Source of the DNA: Warburgia ugandensis
Lineage: Eukaryota; Streptophyta; Magnoliopsida; Canellales; Canellaceae
Reading direction: 5' to 3'
DNA length: 64,000 nucleotides
Assembly (NCBI GenBank): GCA_035236585.1
Contig: CP141132.1
Span: 45,449,880-45,513,879 of the forward strand
The notes below the pieces were generated by a model. That model saw nothing but the letters and a program-made list of their open reading frames with translations, was not told the DNA's origin and did no database searches. Position numbers and translations under genes: made by a program. Below are positions 13,145 to 23,987 of this stretch, in pieces. Position 1 is the stretch's first letter. Each line of letters starts with the position of its first letter.

Positions 13145-13164
13145 AATCATCATCATCATCATCA
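13145..13164 (-). repeat. GAT-repeat tail of the LINE
   Basis: Six ATC/GAT trinucleotides at the minus-strand 3' end of the LINE. A simple-repeat 3' tail is typical of the RTE clade. Confidence 0.75.
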
Positions 13165-13370
13165 AGACCTTATCCCAATTAGGGGTCAACCGCATGAATC
13201 TTATTCCTCCATTCCACCCTAGTAAATACCATGTCTTCATTTAGTCCCAAAGTTTTTAAATCTTTCCTCACCACTTCTATCCACGTTCTTTTGGGCCTTC
13301 CCCTTGCTCTTTTAGAACCTTCTACTTGTATTGCATCACTCCTTCTGACTGGTGCTGTTGTTGGTCTCCT

Positions 13371-14765
13371 TCAGACATGTCCAAACCATCTAAGTCTAAT
13401 CTCCCTCATCTTGTTACCTATTGGTGCTACCCCTAAATTTTCTCTAATATTTTCATTTCTAATTCTATCCTTTCTTGTCTTACCACTCATCCATCTCAGC
13501 ATCCTCATTTCTGTAACACTCATCCTATAAGTATAATGTTCCTTAATTGCCCAACACTCTGATCCATAGAGCATGGCCAGCCTTATAGCCATCTTATAGA
13601 ATTTTCCTTTTAGTTTGAGTGGCATTTGTTGATCACATAAAACTCCAAATACACATCTCCATTTGTTCCAACCCACTTGGATTCTTTGGGTAACCTCCCT
13701 CTCAATCTCTCCACTCTCATGAATCAATGATCCTAAGTACTGAAAGTGGTCTTTTACGAGGACTTCTTAGTTATCATTTTTTATTGGTGTTCCACTCTTA
13801 CTCTCCTTGCTAAAATTAAATTTCATATATTCTGTCTTAGTTCGCCTAATTTTAAATCCTTCAGATTCTAATGCTTCTCTCCACAACTCTAGCTTTATGT
13901 TTACACCCTCCCTTATCTCATCAAGTAGGACTACATCATCTGCAAATAGCATGCACCAGGGAATCTCCTCAGTCAAATGTTTTGTTAACTCACCCATAAC
14001 TAATGTGAAGAGGTATGAACTCAATGCCGATCCTTAGTGCAATCCTACTGTGACAGGAAAATCACCAGTCACGCCACTGGTGGTCTTAACATTTGTTACC
14101 ACTCCCTCATACATATCTTTAATTATGTCTATATACCCCTAAGAAACCCCTTTACCACCCAACACCCTCCATATTAACTCTTTAGGGACTTTATCATAAG
14201 CTTTTTCTAAGTCTATAGAGACCATATGTAGGTCTTTCCTCCTCTCCCTATATTTCTCTACTAATTGTCTTAGTAAGAAAATAGCTTCCATGGTTGACCT
14301 CCCAGGCATAAAACCAAACTGATTCTCCGATACACTTGTTTCATGTCGTAGCCTCTTCTCAATCACTCTTTCAAAAAGTTTCATGGTGTGACTCATAAGT
14401 TTGATTCCTCGATAATTAGTGCAGCTCTAAATGTCTCCTTTATTCTTATAAATTGGTACAATAGAGCTTTTCCTCCACTTATCAGGCATTTTCTTTGATT
14501 TTATAATCTTATTAAACAACTTGGTCAACCAAACTACCCCAATATCTCCTATATGCTGCCAAATCTTTATTGGTACACCATTAGGCCCCATGGCCTTCCC
14601 TGATTTCATCTTTTTCAAGGCCTCTTTTACTTTAGGTATTCTACTTCTACGGTCCTTTCTATAATATCCAATGTCATTTAGATTTATAGTATTTTCAATC
14701 CCTATATTCTCCAGCCATTGTCATTTAACAATTTTTGAAAGTATGTTTCCCACCTTTGTTTGATC
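13371..14765 (-). pseudogene. RTE-clade reverse transcriptase (ORF2) fragment, broken
   Basis: Four open pieces can be read in order on the minus strand. 14427-14618 has the RT start (MKSGKAMGPNGVP). 14139-14396 has [13 protein letters not shown] and [13 protein letters not shown], with the first catalytic Asp. 13767-14024 has [12 protein letters not shown] and the catalytic box FADDVVLL (13935-13946). 13371-13727 has the C-terminal GSECWAIK and MLRWMSG and ends in RWFGHV, typical of plant RTE proteins. Stops and frame changes separate the pieces, one of them just before SALSSYLF. The catalytic FADD is intact, but the protein could not be made whole. Confidence 0.9.
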
Positions 14766-16978
14766 TCATCTTCTTTGACTAATCAATAAATGACAATTAT
14801 AAAAACATTTAATAATTCAAATGAAAATCTAACATGCTATAACTATTCATCATGATCCAATGGTCATAGTTGATTTCTCCTTTTTAGGATTTAGATCTTG
14901 ATCTTTTCATTTTCCTTTAGATCTAATACATCATCTTGATATGATTCCATTATTAGATCATTGATGCAACTCATCAAATGATATGATCTTTTTTGATCCA
15001 ACATATCAAGAAGATCTTAAGTTGTTTTATCCAATTTAAGTGCATAGATCTTAATCTATCCCAAATCCTCATCATCCAGTCCATAAATCCATATGATATT
15101 AACTTCATATCTTCATCAAAACACATCCATACTATCCAACATCCTTGATCAACATGATCAAGGAGATGACCCTTCATTTTTATGGATCTTACTATTTTTA
15201 AGGCTAGATCTCTTAATTAAACATAGATCAGTCACTTATAATCATTGATTCCATGTTTTAAAATCATAAGATCATCAATGGATCAAAATTATATAGTTTG
15301 ATCATTCCAAATTTCACTAATCATAAGAATTAGTAATACTTTTCTTTATTCACAGAATTTTACATGCATAAAAATATAAATTTTCTAAGTTCATCAAAAG
15401 GAATTCAACCCAACTTTTTGATCACAATTTGGAATTAAATTGAGATGATCAGAATTTAGATTTTAAGATTTCAGCCCATTTTAAAGGTGAATTTTAATCT
15501 TACTATTTTTGTTGATTTACTTGATCTAGACACCCAAAAATTTTACTATGATCATGGTCCTCAAAGTTTTGGGACCTTCTGAACCCATTCATCAGTTCAG
15601 AAGGATTCTATAGAACCTTTCTGATCTAAAATTAGAGCTAAATCGAGCTCTTAATTATAAAAGGAAGATTCTTGGTCAAAATTTGGACAGCCCAGATCAA
15701 ATATAGGCTTACAGGTGCAGGGACAACCAGTGGCCCATGCTCGTTACTACTCACTACATGTAATCAACGAAGGTGACTAGCTATAGGCAAGACGGTCTAG
15801 ATCTGGACCGTCAGATCACTCATGGCCGGATCTCCTCCATCTTTGACCATTAATGGCTTAGATTTTATCTTCTAGGGAGATCTCTTGGAGGCCAAAAAAC
15901 ACAACCTAAATACCAGAATAGAAAGAAGGGAGGGAGATGCACCTACCTGGAGTGTTCAGAGTCCGAAAACTTAGAAAAAAATAAGAAAATCCACACCTGA
16001 TTATAAATCACTAGAGCTACTTTTTTTCGATGATTTTGCAGGTGTATATTCCACTGATCATTGCAAAAGTATAGAGCTTTTGTGTATTTGGATGTGCTGA
16101 ACCTTTTTTACAAAGTGGATTAAGGTTTCAATAGTTTAGAGTGGATGTCTAATTGTAAAACTGTAGCAAGATGAAAGCCCTGCTCATCGGGGATGACGTA
16201 TCTACAGATGTACCTGATGATTTAGGGTGGAATATATCCCCTACTACGTCTATGGACGCGCTAACAGAAGAAAAGAAAAAAAAAGGAGAAAGAAGGAAGA
16301 AAAGAGAGAGAAAGGGGAGGAGTTTTGAGCTGAGATTTTGTGAGAGGCTAACAAATTTCGTGATGAATTTATTGAACATTTTTGAGAATTTTTTTCTAAG
16401 GTATTTATAGGCATTTTGGGTGTTTTTTATGATTAGGTGTAATTATTATGTTTTATTCTTTTTATTATTCAATGTTCAATGGATTCCCACTACCACCTCC
16501 TTCTCCACTAGCATGTGGTAGTGGTTTGACTCATAATTACATGTTTTTTGGCCATTGGATTCCTTTGTGGGTCCCTTGTGGGCCCCATGGATGTGAAAAG
16601 ACCATTTTGCCCTTTTAAATCCAAAAATGAAGAAAAATAGTGTTTATTCCCATGAACTCAGAATTGAGTGTACTTAGTGGAGTTGGATTTGTATTTCTAA
16701 GTACATTCCAAATTTTTATGTCTTAGTTCTCAGTTATGAGTAAAATTACCATTTTACCCTTTTGTTCATAAAATGTAGAAAAATAAGGATTTTTCATCCG
16801 AATTCAGAATTAGTCATGCTTACAGTCATTCTAAAGGGTTCATTGATTATTTTTCAATTATCTATGCCTTAAACTTTGATTGTACTTCAATGAGAAGTAC
16901 ATTTTTAACAACCCTAATATTCCAACTTAATTTTTCCTTGAAATTCTCAATTTCATTACAAAAGTTAGGGGTGTTACA

Positions 16979-16993
16979 ATCTACCCTCTTACA
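16979..16993 (-). other. Polypurine tract of R2
   Basis: On the minus strand a purine stretch (TGTAAGAGGGTAGAT) directly precedes the 3' LTR start TGTAACACCCC. Confidence 0.8.
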
Positions 16994-17019
16994 AAAATTT
17001 CATCCTCGAAATTTCTAAT

Positions 17020-18265
17020 TTACAACTACTCAAACAAACTAGGATGCAACATTTTCATTTCCTCTTCTAATTCTTAGGTAGCTTCCTCGGTCATATGATG
17101 TTGCCACAATACCTTGATTATAGGGATAGATTTGGTCCTCAATTGTTGCTCTTTCCTATCCAATATCCGGATTGCCCTTTCCTTAAAGGTTAAATTTGTA
17201 TTTAACATTTTCGGTATCCTTTGAAGCACATGAGTCTCATCTGGAATGTATTTCTGTAACATGGATACGTGAAATACATTGTGCACCTCTGAGAGTTGGG
17301 GTGGTAGGGCAAATTTTAAGCCACCAAACCAACCCTTTCTAGAATTTTGAAAGGACTAATATAACTTGGACTGAGTTTTCCCTTACTTCCAAACCTTCTT
17401 ACTCCCTTAACTAGTGAAACCATCAGAAACCCTTAGTCACCTACTTCAAATTTCAAGGTCAGCATCTTTTATCCACGTAGCTTTTCTGACGACTATGAGG
17501 GCCAACAATCTTTTCTTTATTATCCTCACCTTGTCTATGCATTATTCCACTAGTTCTGATTTTATCAACTTCCTCTCTCCCACGTCATCCCAATAGGTTG
17601 GCGATCGACACGGTCATCCATATAATGCTTCATATGGTGCTATACCGATACTTGCATGAAAACTGTTATTATAAGTGAGCTCCAGTAGTGGAAGATGTTC
17701 ATCCCAACTTTCTTACTAGTCTAGTGCGCAGGCCCTTAGCATATCTTCTAAGGTTTGAATGGTCCTTTCTAACTAACCATCAGTTGGGGATGAAAAGATG
17801 TACTAAACTTTAGTGATGTCCCCAATGCTTGTTGCACACTCTTCCAGTTTCTCGAGGTAAACCTTCCATCTCAATCAAAGATGATGGAGAGTGGAACCCC
17901 ATGAAGACTGACTATTTCTCTTACATATAACTGGCATAAACTGTCAACAGATTGGTTTAGTTTGATTGGAAGGAAGTGTGCCAACTTGGTTAGCCTATCA
18001 ACTATTACCCAAATCATATCATGACCTACCCGAGTAATTGGTAACCCTACGACAAAGTCCATGGTGATATGTTCCCATTTCCATTCTGGGAGTTCCAAGG
18101 TTTGTAGTAATCTAGCTGGTCTTTGATGTTCAGCCTTCACTTGCTGGCAAGTTAAGCATTTAGCCACACATTTCCTGATATCTCTCTTCATACCTTCCCA
18201 CAAGAAGTTTCTTTTTAAATCTTAGTACATTTTTGTTCCTCCAGGGTATATAAAAAAATTGGATT
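17020..18265 (-). pseudogene. R2 integrase with chromodomain-type C-terminus, broken
   Basis: On the minus strand the zinc-binding part reads CVAKCLTCQQVKAEHQRPA (within 17871-18203). It is followed by the core start WKWEHITMDFVVGLP, whose Asp is the first catalytic residue. The second Asp region (FD, stop, DGRF) is interrupted near 17875. The FHPQ block before the third catalytic residue is frameshifted near 17790. The tail (17074-17286) reads VFHVSMLQKYIPDETHVL, then ILDRKEQQLR and IIKVLWQHH, typical of Tekay/Del integrases, where the chromodomain-like tail is thought to direct insertion into heterochromatin. Several stops make it nonfunctional. Confidence 0.85.
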
Positions 18266-18269
18266 GATG

Positions 18270-19520
18270 GGCTTCTTATAGTAGTGCTTTTCTCAAACTC
18301 GAGGAAACCACAAGTCTTCCTTGGAACCGAATACCCCCATCTGAGTCTCTACTAACCCCTGTCTTTTCACACATTTCTTGGATTGCTATATCCCCTTCTT
18401 GAGGCTTTAGAATTTGTTCAACAAAAGCTGACTTAATGGTGACATTAGCCAACACTACTTTTCTGGGTCTGCTTAGTGCATCAGCCACTACATTAGCCTT
18501 TCCCGATTGGTATTGAATCACAAAATCATAATCCTTAAGATATTCCATCCACCTTTTTTGTCTCATATTCAGATCAGCCTAGGTGAAAATATACTTGAGG
18601 CTCTTGTGGTCAGTGAATACATTGAATTTCTCCCTGTACAAGTAATGTCGCACCATCACCACAAGTTCTCGGTCCTATACCAAGTAGTTCATTTCATTTT
18701 TCTTCAATTGTCATGAAGCATGAGCGATGACCTTCCCATTTTGTGTCAATACACTTCCTAATCCTTTCCCAGAAGCATCATAGTATATCTCATGAACTCC
18801 ACTCCCAGATGGCAAGGACAATACTGGTGTTGTAGTTAACCTCCTTTTTAACTCTTGAAAACTCCTTTCACCTTGGTTGGGTCCACCTCTACTCCATTCT
18901 GGGAAATTACATGCCCTAGAAAGTTGACTTTTTCCAACCAAAATTCACACTTAGTAAAATTTTCAAATAGTTTGTGTCTTCTAAATGTGTTTAATACACT
19001 CCATAAATACTCCCGATGTTCTCGTATGTTGGTAGAATAAATTAGTATATCGTTGATGAATACGATTACAAATTTATCTAAAAATTCCTTAAAAATTATA
19101 TTCATCAAGTCCATGAATATGGCAGGAGGATTGGTTAATCCAAAAGCCATCACCAAAAATTTATAATGTCCATATCGGGTTCTAAATGCGATTTTAGGTA
19201 TATCTTCACCTTTGATATGCAATTGATGATATCCTGATCTAAGATCAATTTTGGAAAAGACCTTAGCAGATTGCAGTTGATCAAAGAGATCATCGATGCG
19301 AGGTAGAGGGTATCTATTTTTTATTGCCACATTGTTCAGCATCTAATAATCAATACATAACCTCATAGACCCATCTCTCTTTTTCACAAATATCACTAGT
19401 GCTCCCCATGGTGAACTACTTGGTCAAATAAACCCTTTGTCCAACAATTCCTGTAGTTGATTTTTCAATTCCCTTAACTCAGTTGGGGCCATCCTATAGG
19501 GTGTTTTAGAAATTGCAGTT
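18270..19520 (-). pseudogene. R2 reverse transcriptase and RNase H, broken, catalytic Asp changed
   Basis: The longest frame (18848-19342) has [45 protein letters not shown] and the catalytic box. There FIDD has become FIND (Asn codon at 19052-19054), which should abolish polymerase activity. The RT N-terminus continues to about 19500 with stops. The RNase H start (YYDASGKGLGSVLTQNGK, 18711-18800) and end ([15 protein letters not shown], about 18470-18530) are in separate pieces. Order and spacing are normal for Ty3/gypsy. Decay includes both frame breaks and active-site loss. Confidence 0.9.
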
Positions 19521-19929
19521 GTATCAGGAATTACTTCAATGGTAAACTCAATTTCCCTGTGGGGTGGTAAACCTAGGAGTTCTTTAGGAAATACATCTTG
19601 GAATTCCCTGATTATGTCGATTTCTTCTATCTTGGACTATTCAACATTCAAAGCAACAATAGTTGCTAAAAATGCCTGACATCCCTTGGACTCATATTTG
19701 GCAGCCTTCATAGATGATATGATGGATTTGTCCTATCCATTTGGTTTTCTATGCAATACTAGCATTTCTTCTCCTAGTAGGTTAAAAATGTTTTTCTTTT
19801 TACGGTAGTCCATAATTACCCGTATTTTGCTAGCCAATCCATACCTAGTATTATGTCAAAATCTACCATGTTTAGTAAAATGAGGTCTATACCCATTCTC
19901 TTCCCCTGTAATTCAATAGGTACATCTTG

Positions 19930-21211
19930 AAGATATTCCTATAATCTAACTATTTTTCCTGCTGGTGTCATCACATACAGATAGAACCCCAATTTCTCCA
20001 CTATCAATTGTATACTAGATGCAAATACACATGATAAGAAAGAATGGGTAGATCCAAAATCAAACACTAATTTGGCATGGTGATTAGATACTAGCAATGT
20101 ACCTTCAATAACTGCATTAGATGTACTAGCCTCTCCGTCAGTAATGGCGAACACCCTTCCTTGATGATGTGGTACATTCTTAGGCTTTGCACTCTTAACT
20201 GCCAAGGGTTTGTTGCAGTTATTAGAGAAATCCCCTAACTCACAGCATTTGTAACATTTGATAGGAGGTTGTGGCACCGTATGGGGGCACACATTGCCTA
20301 AATAATATGCTCTGCATTTGGGGCATTGTGTTTGTTTAGCTTGATTTCCCTAATGGCCAAAAGGCCTGAAGTTGTTTGGTGGTCTCTTGCCCTTCTTCAA
20401 GGATTTTTGATGATAGTTGCTCCCTCCTCCAAGTTTGGTGAATTGGATTCTCTTATAGTCTTCTTTTAATTTAGAAGCCATCACGACACACTCTCATAGT
20501 TGTAGGTTTGGTTCCCAACACCTTTGTTCTTAACCCTGGGTGTAATCCTTCCATAAAATGATCCACCATATGCCTTTTAGTGTCACATATATGGCTTACA
20601 AATCTATTTAGTTGAATGAACTTACTTTCATAATCAACAACTGAAAGGTTTCCTTATTGTAGATCTAAGAACCCCTCCTTCTAGCCTTGCACATGGACTA
20701 GGAAATATTTTTCATTAAAAATTTCCTTAAATTTTTCCCATAAAATATCTTCAAGATTAGAGAAGAAATTCCTTTGTGCTGATCTCCACTAGAAAACTGC
20801 TTCTTGCTTCAATATAAATGTAGCCAACTTGACCATTAGATTCTTTGGAGTTCTCAATACACTGAAAGTCTTCTCTACTTCATAGATCCATTCTTCAGAT
20901 TTCTCAGCATCACCCTTGCCATTGTAGCTGATAACCATCTTCTAGAACCTTTCCACCATCTTGTTTATCTTTTCAGGTGTTAATTGAGAGGTTTCCAACA
21001 CTCCACTAGGTACAAGTGAAGAATTATCCTATACTGGAGCTGGAGTATCCTATATGGTTATAGGAGCACTAGGGCCCACATCAAGTTGAGCCTGGGCCAG
21101 AATGCTTGGTGCTTCAACTGGAGTAGCCTAAGGCTGTATAAGCTGAGGAAGAAGATTCCTCAGTACCCTTGTTATCACTTCCTCTAGATTATTTCTAGAT
21201 GATCCTTCCAT
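19930..21211 (-). pseudogene. R2 gag, zinc knuckle and protease, broken
   Basis: A plausible gag start lies at 21211 (MEGSSRNN) followed by EEVITRVLRNLLP, in a position matching VEEMVTRVLRNLLP in R4. The gag core (AEKSEEWIYEVEKTF) lies near 20870-20920. The knuckle CYKCCELGDFSNNC (20215-20256) keeps its three Cys but has Asp where His is expected. The protease motif reads VFDFGSTHSFLS, with DFG instead of DSG at the active site (Asp codon at 20059-20061). Stops interrupt gag. Its gag is clearly related to those of R3 and R4. Confidence 0.85.
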
Positions 21212-21376
21212 AATATTCTTAGGTTCCCTTTGAGCCGTTTGCCTTGTTGCCCTTTTTTTTTTGCATCTACTCAAAACCCAAATTTCTATATAAGTATTCT
21301 ACTTAACCCATTTCTAATATATCCTAATTTGGATTATTCCTTTGGACATATTGGGGTTGTTAGTGACTGGATGAAT

Positions 21377-21389
21377 GGCTTTAATGCCA
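21377..21389 (-). other. Mutated primer-binding site of R2
   Basis: Read on the minus strand this is TGGCATTAAAGCC, against the expected TGGTATCAGAGCC. The three differences are consistent with transition decay. It sits 2 bp from the R2 5' LTR end at 21392, fixing that element boundary. Confidence 0.75.
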
Positions 21390-21391
21390 AC

Positions 21392-21536
21392 TGTGACAAC
21401 CAGGGTTTTTGTAACACATTTTGTAATACATTTTTCAAAGATAGGGCCCTTAATAGTAAAAAAAAATTCACAGATAGGGCACTCTGCCTTTGAAAAAAGT
21501 ATTACAAAATGTGTTACAAAAACCTAGGTCATCACA
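21392..21536. repeat. Palindromic head-to-head junction of R2 and R3 LTR ends
   Basis: About 83 bp of R2's 5' LTR end (TGTGACAACCAGGG onward) abut about 62 bp of R3's 5' LTR end in reverse orientation, finishing CCTAGGTCATCACA at 21536. The outer arms are near-complementary (TTTGTAACACATTTTG against CAAAATGTGTTACAAA). Primer sites face outward on both sides. Both 5' LTRs, normally 4.5 kb or more, have lost everything but these ends, as a deletion between inverted LTRs would produce. Confidence 0.8.
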
Positions 21537-21538
21537 AT

Positions 21539-21551
21539 TGGTATCAGAGCC
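21539..21551 (+). other. Primer-binding site of R3
   Basis: TGGTATCAGAGCC, an intact initiator tRNA-Met complement 2 bp after the LTR end. Confidence 0.9.
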
Positions 21552-22319
21552 ATTCATCTAGTCACAGTACAGTACCCTTATGCCCAATATGAAGATGACA
21601 ATCCAATTAGAGGATGAGAAATAGTGAGTGAATAAGAAATAAGATAGTATTTGATGAGAATGAGTTATGTGATTAACTCATTAGTTGAGAATAGAAGCAG
21701 GTGTAATGATTGATATTCAGGTATAACAAGAAATCTTAAGTAAAGATACTTGTAGAAATAAAATACATTAATATAACTATTATTAGGTGAAATAATGGAG
21801 ATTAAGAGAAACAGATGATAAATTGGAAAATTAGGATGGAAAGGATGAAGCAGGGTAAAATCCAACCCTTATAGGAAAGGTGAATTAGATACTATAGATA
21901 AAAGCTTAGAATTATTACAAAATTTGAAATTAATAATAATAAATATATAAATGTAAGAGTTACAATTGCTACATAGATATAGTATTATGACAATTAGTTA
22001 AATGATTTAATCATCAAAATAGAGATGATCTTACTTGAGAAAAATTTAAGGAGTTAGGTGAATATTTTCAAAATTGGTAAATGAAAAGAATTTTAGTAAA
22101 GATAAATAAGGAGATAAAATTTAGAGGAATATTGATTCAACTATATGATAGAATAGAAATATGGAAATAATTATGGACTATAATTTGCATTGATGACATA
22201 ATGGAAGTGATGAGCTATGAATGAATAGGGATATTAATATGATGAATTTAGGAATATTGATTCTACTTACAAGATAGAAATAGTTGTATGGAATACTGAT
22301 AGGAATTTTGGTTTATGAG

Positions 22320-23590
22320 TAGATGTAGCCGAAGAGAGTCACAAGGTAGACACCTCAAAATACTCCATAAGATAATACGGAGAGATTAACAATAGATAGT
22401 GTGGAAGAGATGGTAACAAGAGTATTGAGGAACCTTGTTCCTCACATTCAATAGCCCCAAAGTTCATCACCTCCAGTAGAGGTACCAAGTTCTTAGGCTC
22501 AAGCTTAGGCTGAAGTGAGACACAATACACCAACACCAAATACTACCACACTAATATAGAGTCAATCTTCCCTTATACCAAGTGAAGAAGCTAGAAATTC
22601 TCCATTAGCCCTAGAAAAGGTTTCCAAAATGATGGAAAGGTTTCAAAAGATGGCTATGGAGTATAATGGTAAGGGCAAAGCTGAGAAGGCTGAGGAATGG
22701 ATATATGAACTAGAAAGGACTTTCAGTGCACTATGTACGCCTCCATAGTTGAAGGTTAAAATTTTCACCTATCTATTAAGACAAGAGGCTGCATTTTGGT
22801 GGAGATCAGCTACTAATACCTTCTTCTCAAATTCTGAAAATACTACATGGGAGAAATTTAAGGAAGTCTTCAACCACAAATACTTCCCTTCTCATGTACA
22901 AGCAAGAAAGCTCATAGAGTTTCTGGAATTTAGATAAGTAATCATGTCAGTGATAGGGTACGATAATAAATTTATGCAGTTAAGGAGATGTACGACACAT
23001 GTGTGTAACACTGAAACACACAGTGAATTGATTCATAGAAGGGCTATACCCAGGGTTGAAAGTAAAGGTTCTTTGTACTAAACCCACGACTTTGGCAAAA
23101 TGAGTGGAAATGGCCTCAAAATTTGAAGAGGAGTTCAAGAAAAACGAAACTGAGAAAAGGGGAAAATTTGGAGACTTCAATCCATGACCTTTTAAGAATA
23201 ACAAAGGACCCATGAAAAACTTCAGGCCACAAAGAAACCAAGGAAATCCTGCAATTGGATAGAATCAGAAATCATGGTTTAGATGTAAATGATTTCATCC
23301 CAGAAGGTCATGTTACAATAAATGGCCACAACAACAAAGACCCCCAGTCAAATGTTATAAGTGTGGAGAGTTGGGGCATATGGCTAATCACTGCAACAAA
23401 CATTTGGGAATCGAGGATGACAAACCAAAAAATGTCCCTCGACACCAAGGGAGGGTATTTGCTATTACGAAAGGTCAATCGTCCAAAGGAAAGATTGAAG
23501 GTACTTTGTTTATGCCTTATAGTGATGCAAAAGTATTATTTGATTAATGATATAGGAACAATAATTTTTCTTTACTATGAATTTGAATAG
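22320..23590 (+). pseudogene. R3 gag and start of protease, broken
   Basis: The gag N-terminus (near 22385-22450), the core (22749-22937: YLLRQEAAFWWRSATNTFFS, then WEKFKEVFNHKYFPSHVQARK) and an intact zinc knuckle CYKCGELGHMANHC (23353-23394) can be followed with several stops. The spacing CX2CX4HX4C is perfect here, unlike in R2 and R4. The start of a protease segment follows (GRVFAITKGQ) and then breaks off. RT is never reached. Gag would normally coat and package the RNA in cytoplasmic particles. Confidence 0.85.
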
Positions 23591-23974
23591 ATCAATCATT
23601 GGAAGGTTTGATATTTGAAATAGATGAAATAACTTCAACCTTCATAGGGAAAATAAAATGTAAATCAATGAGAAAATAGATAATAGAAATAAAGAATTTT
23701 GAAAAAAAGGGATAACTCAATTAAGAGTTATTAACCCTTTTAGAAAGTCGAGCAAAGAATTAGCTTAAGTGATTAATGCATTAGCATTATTAGTAAAATG
23801 TGTGTTTATGACCCAAAAATGTGATTTTACATTTAAGAAGAAGGTAACATGAAGTACGAATGAAAGGAAATGAAGGTTTCTTTAAGTGGCAAGGCCACAT
23901 GAGCAAACTTATGAATGAGTTAATGAAAACTCATAAGTAAGTTGAAATGTGAATTTTGAGGATTAAATTATTAT

Positions 23975-23987
23975 AAGGGGGGAAGAT
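23975..23987 (+). other. Polypurine tract of R3
   Basis: AAGGGGGGAAGAT directly before the LTR start TGTAATAACCC at 23988. Confidence 0.88.

Larger units (their letters stand above)
13133..14784 (-). mobile_element. RTE-type LINE, 5'-truncated, minus strand
   Basis: A non-LTR retrotransposon in R2's 3' LTR. On the minus strand it starts within the linker before RT (near 14780), so the endonuclease is missing. It carries broken RT and a C-terminal region, and ends in a short GAT-repeat tail (13145-13164) instead of poly(A), as RTE elements do. Imperfect flanking copies near 13117-13132 and 14785-14799 (similar to AATAAATGACAATTA) may be target duplications. The truncation fits target-primed reverse transcription that stopped early. 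Confidence 0.85.
1609..16978 (-). repeat. 3' LTR of R2 (family A), split by R1 and a LINE
   Basis: Starts TGTGACAACC at 1609, which is the LTR 3' end read on the minus strand, and finishes GGGGTGTTACA at 16978, the LTR 5' end next to the polypurine tract. Removing R1 with one duplication copy (9,249 bp) and the LINE (about 1.65 kb) leaves roughly 4.5 kb, close to the other family-A LTRs here. Bases 12784-13130 continue directly from 3534. It contains the hairpin at 2034-2069 and the block at about 2600-2665 that is shared with other LTRs. Confidence 0.85.
1609..21474 (-). mobile_element. R2: Tekay/Del-type Ty3-gypsy element, minus strand, decayed, with nested insertions
   Basis: In minus-strand order the element has a 5' LTR stub (21392-21474), a mutated primer site (21377-21389), gag, zinc knuckle and protease, RT-RNase H, integrase with a chromodomain-type tail, a polypurine tract (16979-16993) and a 3' LTR (16978 back to 1609). 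It is the most complete coding copy in the window, but several stops and frameshifts split it, so it cannot move by itself. R1 and an RTE LINE sit inside its 3' LTR. The chromovirus call rests on the tail after integrase (FHVSML, ILDRKEQ, VLW) and on the LTR and primer signatures. Confidence 0.9.

Noticed and set aside
16149..16410. Opposed frames of 76-79 codons
   Set aside because: Both read a purine-rich stretch of R2's LTR; low-complexity Lys/Arg or Phe/Ser.
23255..23590. 111-codon frame beginning MDRIRNHGLDV (and its match at 32807-33088)
   Set aside because: It is out of frame with the zinc knuckle and protease start, which read correctly in another frame.
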